Position numbers and translations under genes: made by a program. The notes under the pieces were generated by a model. It was not told where the DNA came from. It worked only from the letters and a program-made list of their open reading frames with translations, and made no database searches. This document shows positions 4,796 to 5,252 of a stretch of DNA of 5,252 nucleotides, one piece after another (position 1 is the first letter of the stretch; each line of letters begins with the position of its first letter). Origin of the DNA: Ectopseudomonas composti (lineage in GTDB: Bacteria > Pseudomonadota > Gammaproteobacteria > Pseudomonadales > Pseudomonadaceae); contig CAMPIF010000347.1 of assembly GCA_946886245.1 (NCBI GenBank), positions 1 to 5,252 on the forward strand, read 5' to 3'.

Positions 4796-5252
4796 ATGAG
4801 CGACCTGATCAGCTATCAACTCGAAGACGGCATCGCCACCCTCACCCTGAGCAATGGCAAGGTCAATGCCATCTCGCCCGATGTGATCGCTGCGTTCAAT
4901 GCTGCCCTCGACCGCGCCGAGCAGGATCGTGCCATCGTCGTCATCACCGGCCAGCCGGGCATTCTTTCCGGCGGCTATGACCTGAAGGTGATGACCTCCG
5001 GCCCGCAGAATGCAATCAACCTGGTAGCGGCTGGCTCTACGCTGGCGCGGCGCATGCTCGCGCACCCCTACCCGATCATCGTCGCCTGTCCGGGTCATGC
5101 CGTGGCCAAGGGGGCTTTCATCCTGCTGTCGGCCGATTACCGTATCGGCGTGGAAGGCCCGTTCAATATCGGCCTGAACGAGGTGCAGATCGGCATGACC
5201 ATGCACCATGTCGGCATCGAGCTGGCCCGTGATCGTCTGCGCAAGTCGGCGT
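4796..5252 (+). CDS. Crotonase/enoyl-CoA hydratase family protein (5' part)
   Basis: The first 152 codons of a protein of the crotonase superfamily, which usually acts on acyl-CoA esters. The window ends inside the gene; relatives are roughly 230-260 residues. The ATG at 4796 has AAGGA eight bases upstream. The fold is visible as ISYQLEDGIATLTLSNGKVNAI (about residues 5-26, in two parts), the first oxyanion-hole loop ILSGGYDLKVM (56-66), and the second, AVAKGAFILLSADYRIG (102-118). NEVQIGM (128-134) holds Glu129, where the second catalytic glutamate of hydratases lies. The usual GGG-C-E of the second loop is AKG-A-F here, so the first catalytic glutamate is Phe108. Simple hydratase activity is thus doubtful, and isomerase, thioesterase-like or other chemistry is possible. 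It is divergent from the small membrane gene. Confidence 0.9.
   Translation, partial: MSDLISYQLEDGIATLTLSNGKVNAISPDVIAAFNAALDRAEQDRAIVVITGQPGILSGGYDLKVMTSGPQNAINLVAAGSTLARRMLAHPYPIIVACPGHAVAKGAFILLSADYRIGVEGPFNIGLNEVQIGMTMHHVGIELARDRLRKSA

Noticed and set aside
4778..5209. Minus-strand 143-codon frame opposite the crotonase gene
   Set aside because: Antisense shadow with His/Asp-rich composition; the plus-strand frame carries clear crotonase motifs.

Overview
The window looks like a Pseudomonas chromosome: moderately high G+C, GalU and UDP-glucose 6-dehydrogenase sequences of pseudomonad type, a crotonase of a type I associate with pseudomonads, and tight operons with good Shine-Dalgarno sites. 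I could not run a search, so the species is left open. The gene order ugd-galU matches what I remember of P. aeruginosa; the rest of the neighbourhood I cannot place.

Left part (1-2400, minus strand): a two-gene sugar-nucleotide operon, ugd then galU, with a 42-base gap. GalU makes UDP-glucose from glucose-1-phosphate and UTP. Ugd oxidises UDP-glucose to UDP-glucuronate. Together they feed LPS, exopolysaccharide and lipid A sugar synthesis. A perfect 9-bp inverted repeat straddles the galU stop codon, and the ugd leader holds a perfect 7-4-7 palindrome.

Middle (2401-3083) has no protein gene. It holds a REP-like inverted pair and, on the minus strand, a strong candidate small RNA: two stem-loops followed by a stem and eight U residues, with no reading frame feeding into it. 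It resembles the pseudomonad RgsA/P16 family from memory only.

Right of that (3084-4090) is accessory-looking DNA. A 74-residue unrecognised protein with a TTG start converges on a decayed MqsR/MqsA toxin-antitoxin locus. The toxin gene has a nonsense codon at position 3 and two one-base frameshifts; repairing them gives exactly 98 residues that align without a gap to E. coli MqsR (recalled), with Lys56, Gln68 and Tyr81 intact. The antitoxin keeps its zinc domain but lost its DNA-binding half. A near-palindrome like the MqsA operator remains upstream. A 54-residue ORF divergent from mqsR may be another antitoxin fragment.

Far right (4141-5252): a complete tRNA-Ser(GGA) with its own promoter and terminator, a small two-helix membrane protein, and, divergent from it, the first 152 codons of a crotonase-fold protein cut by the window end.
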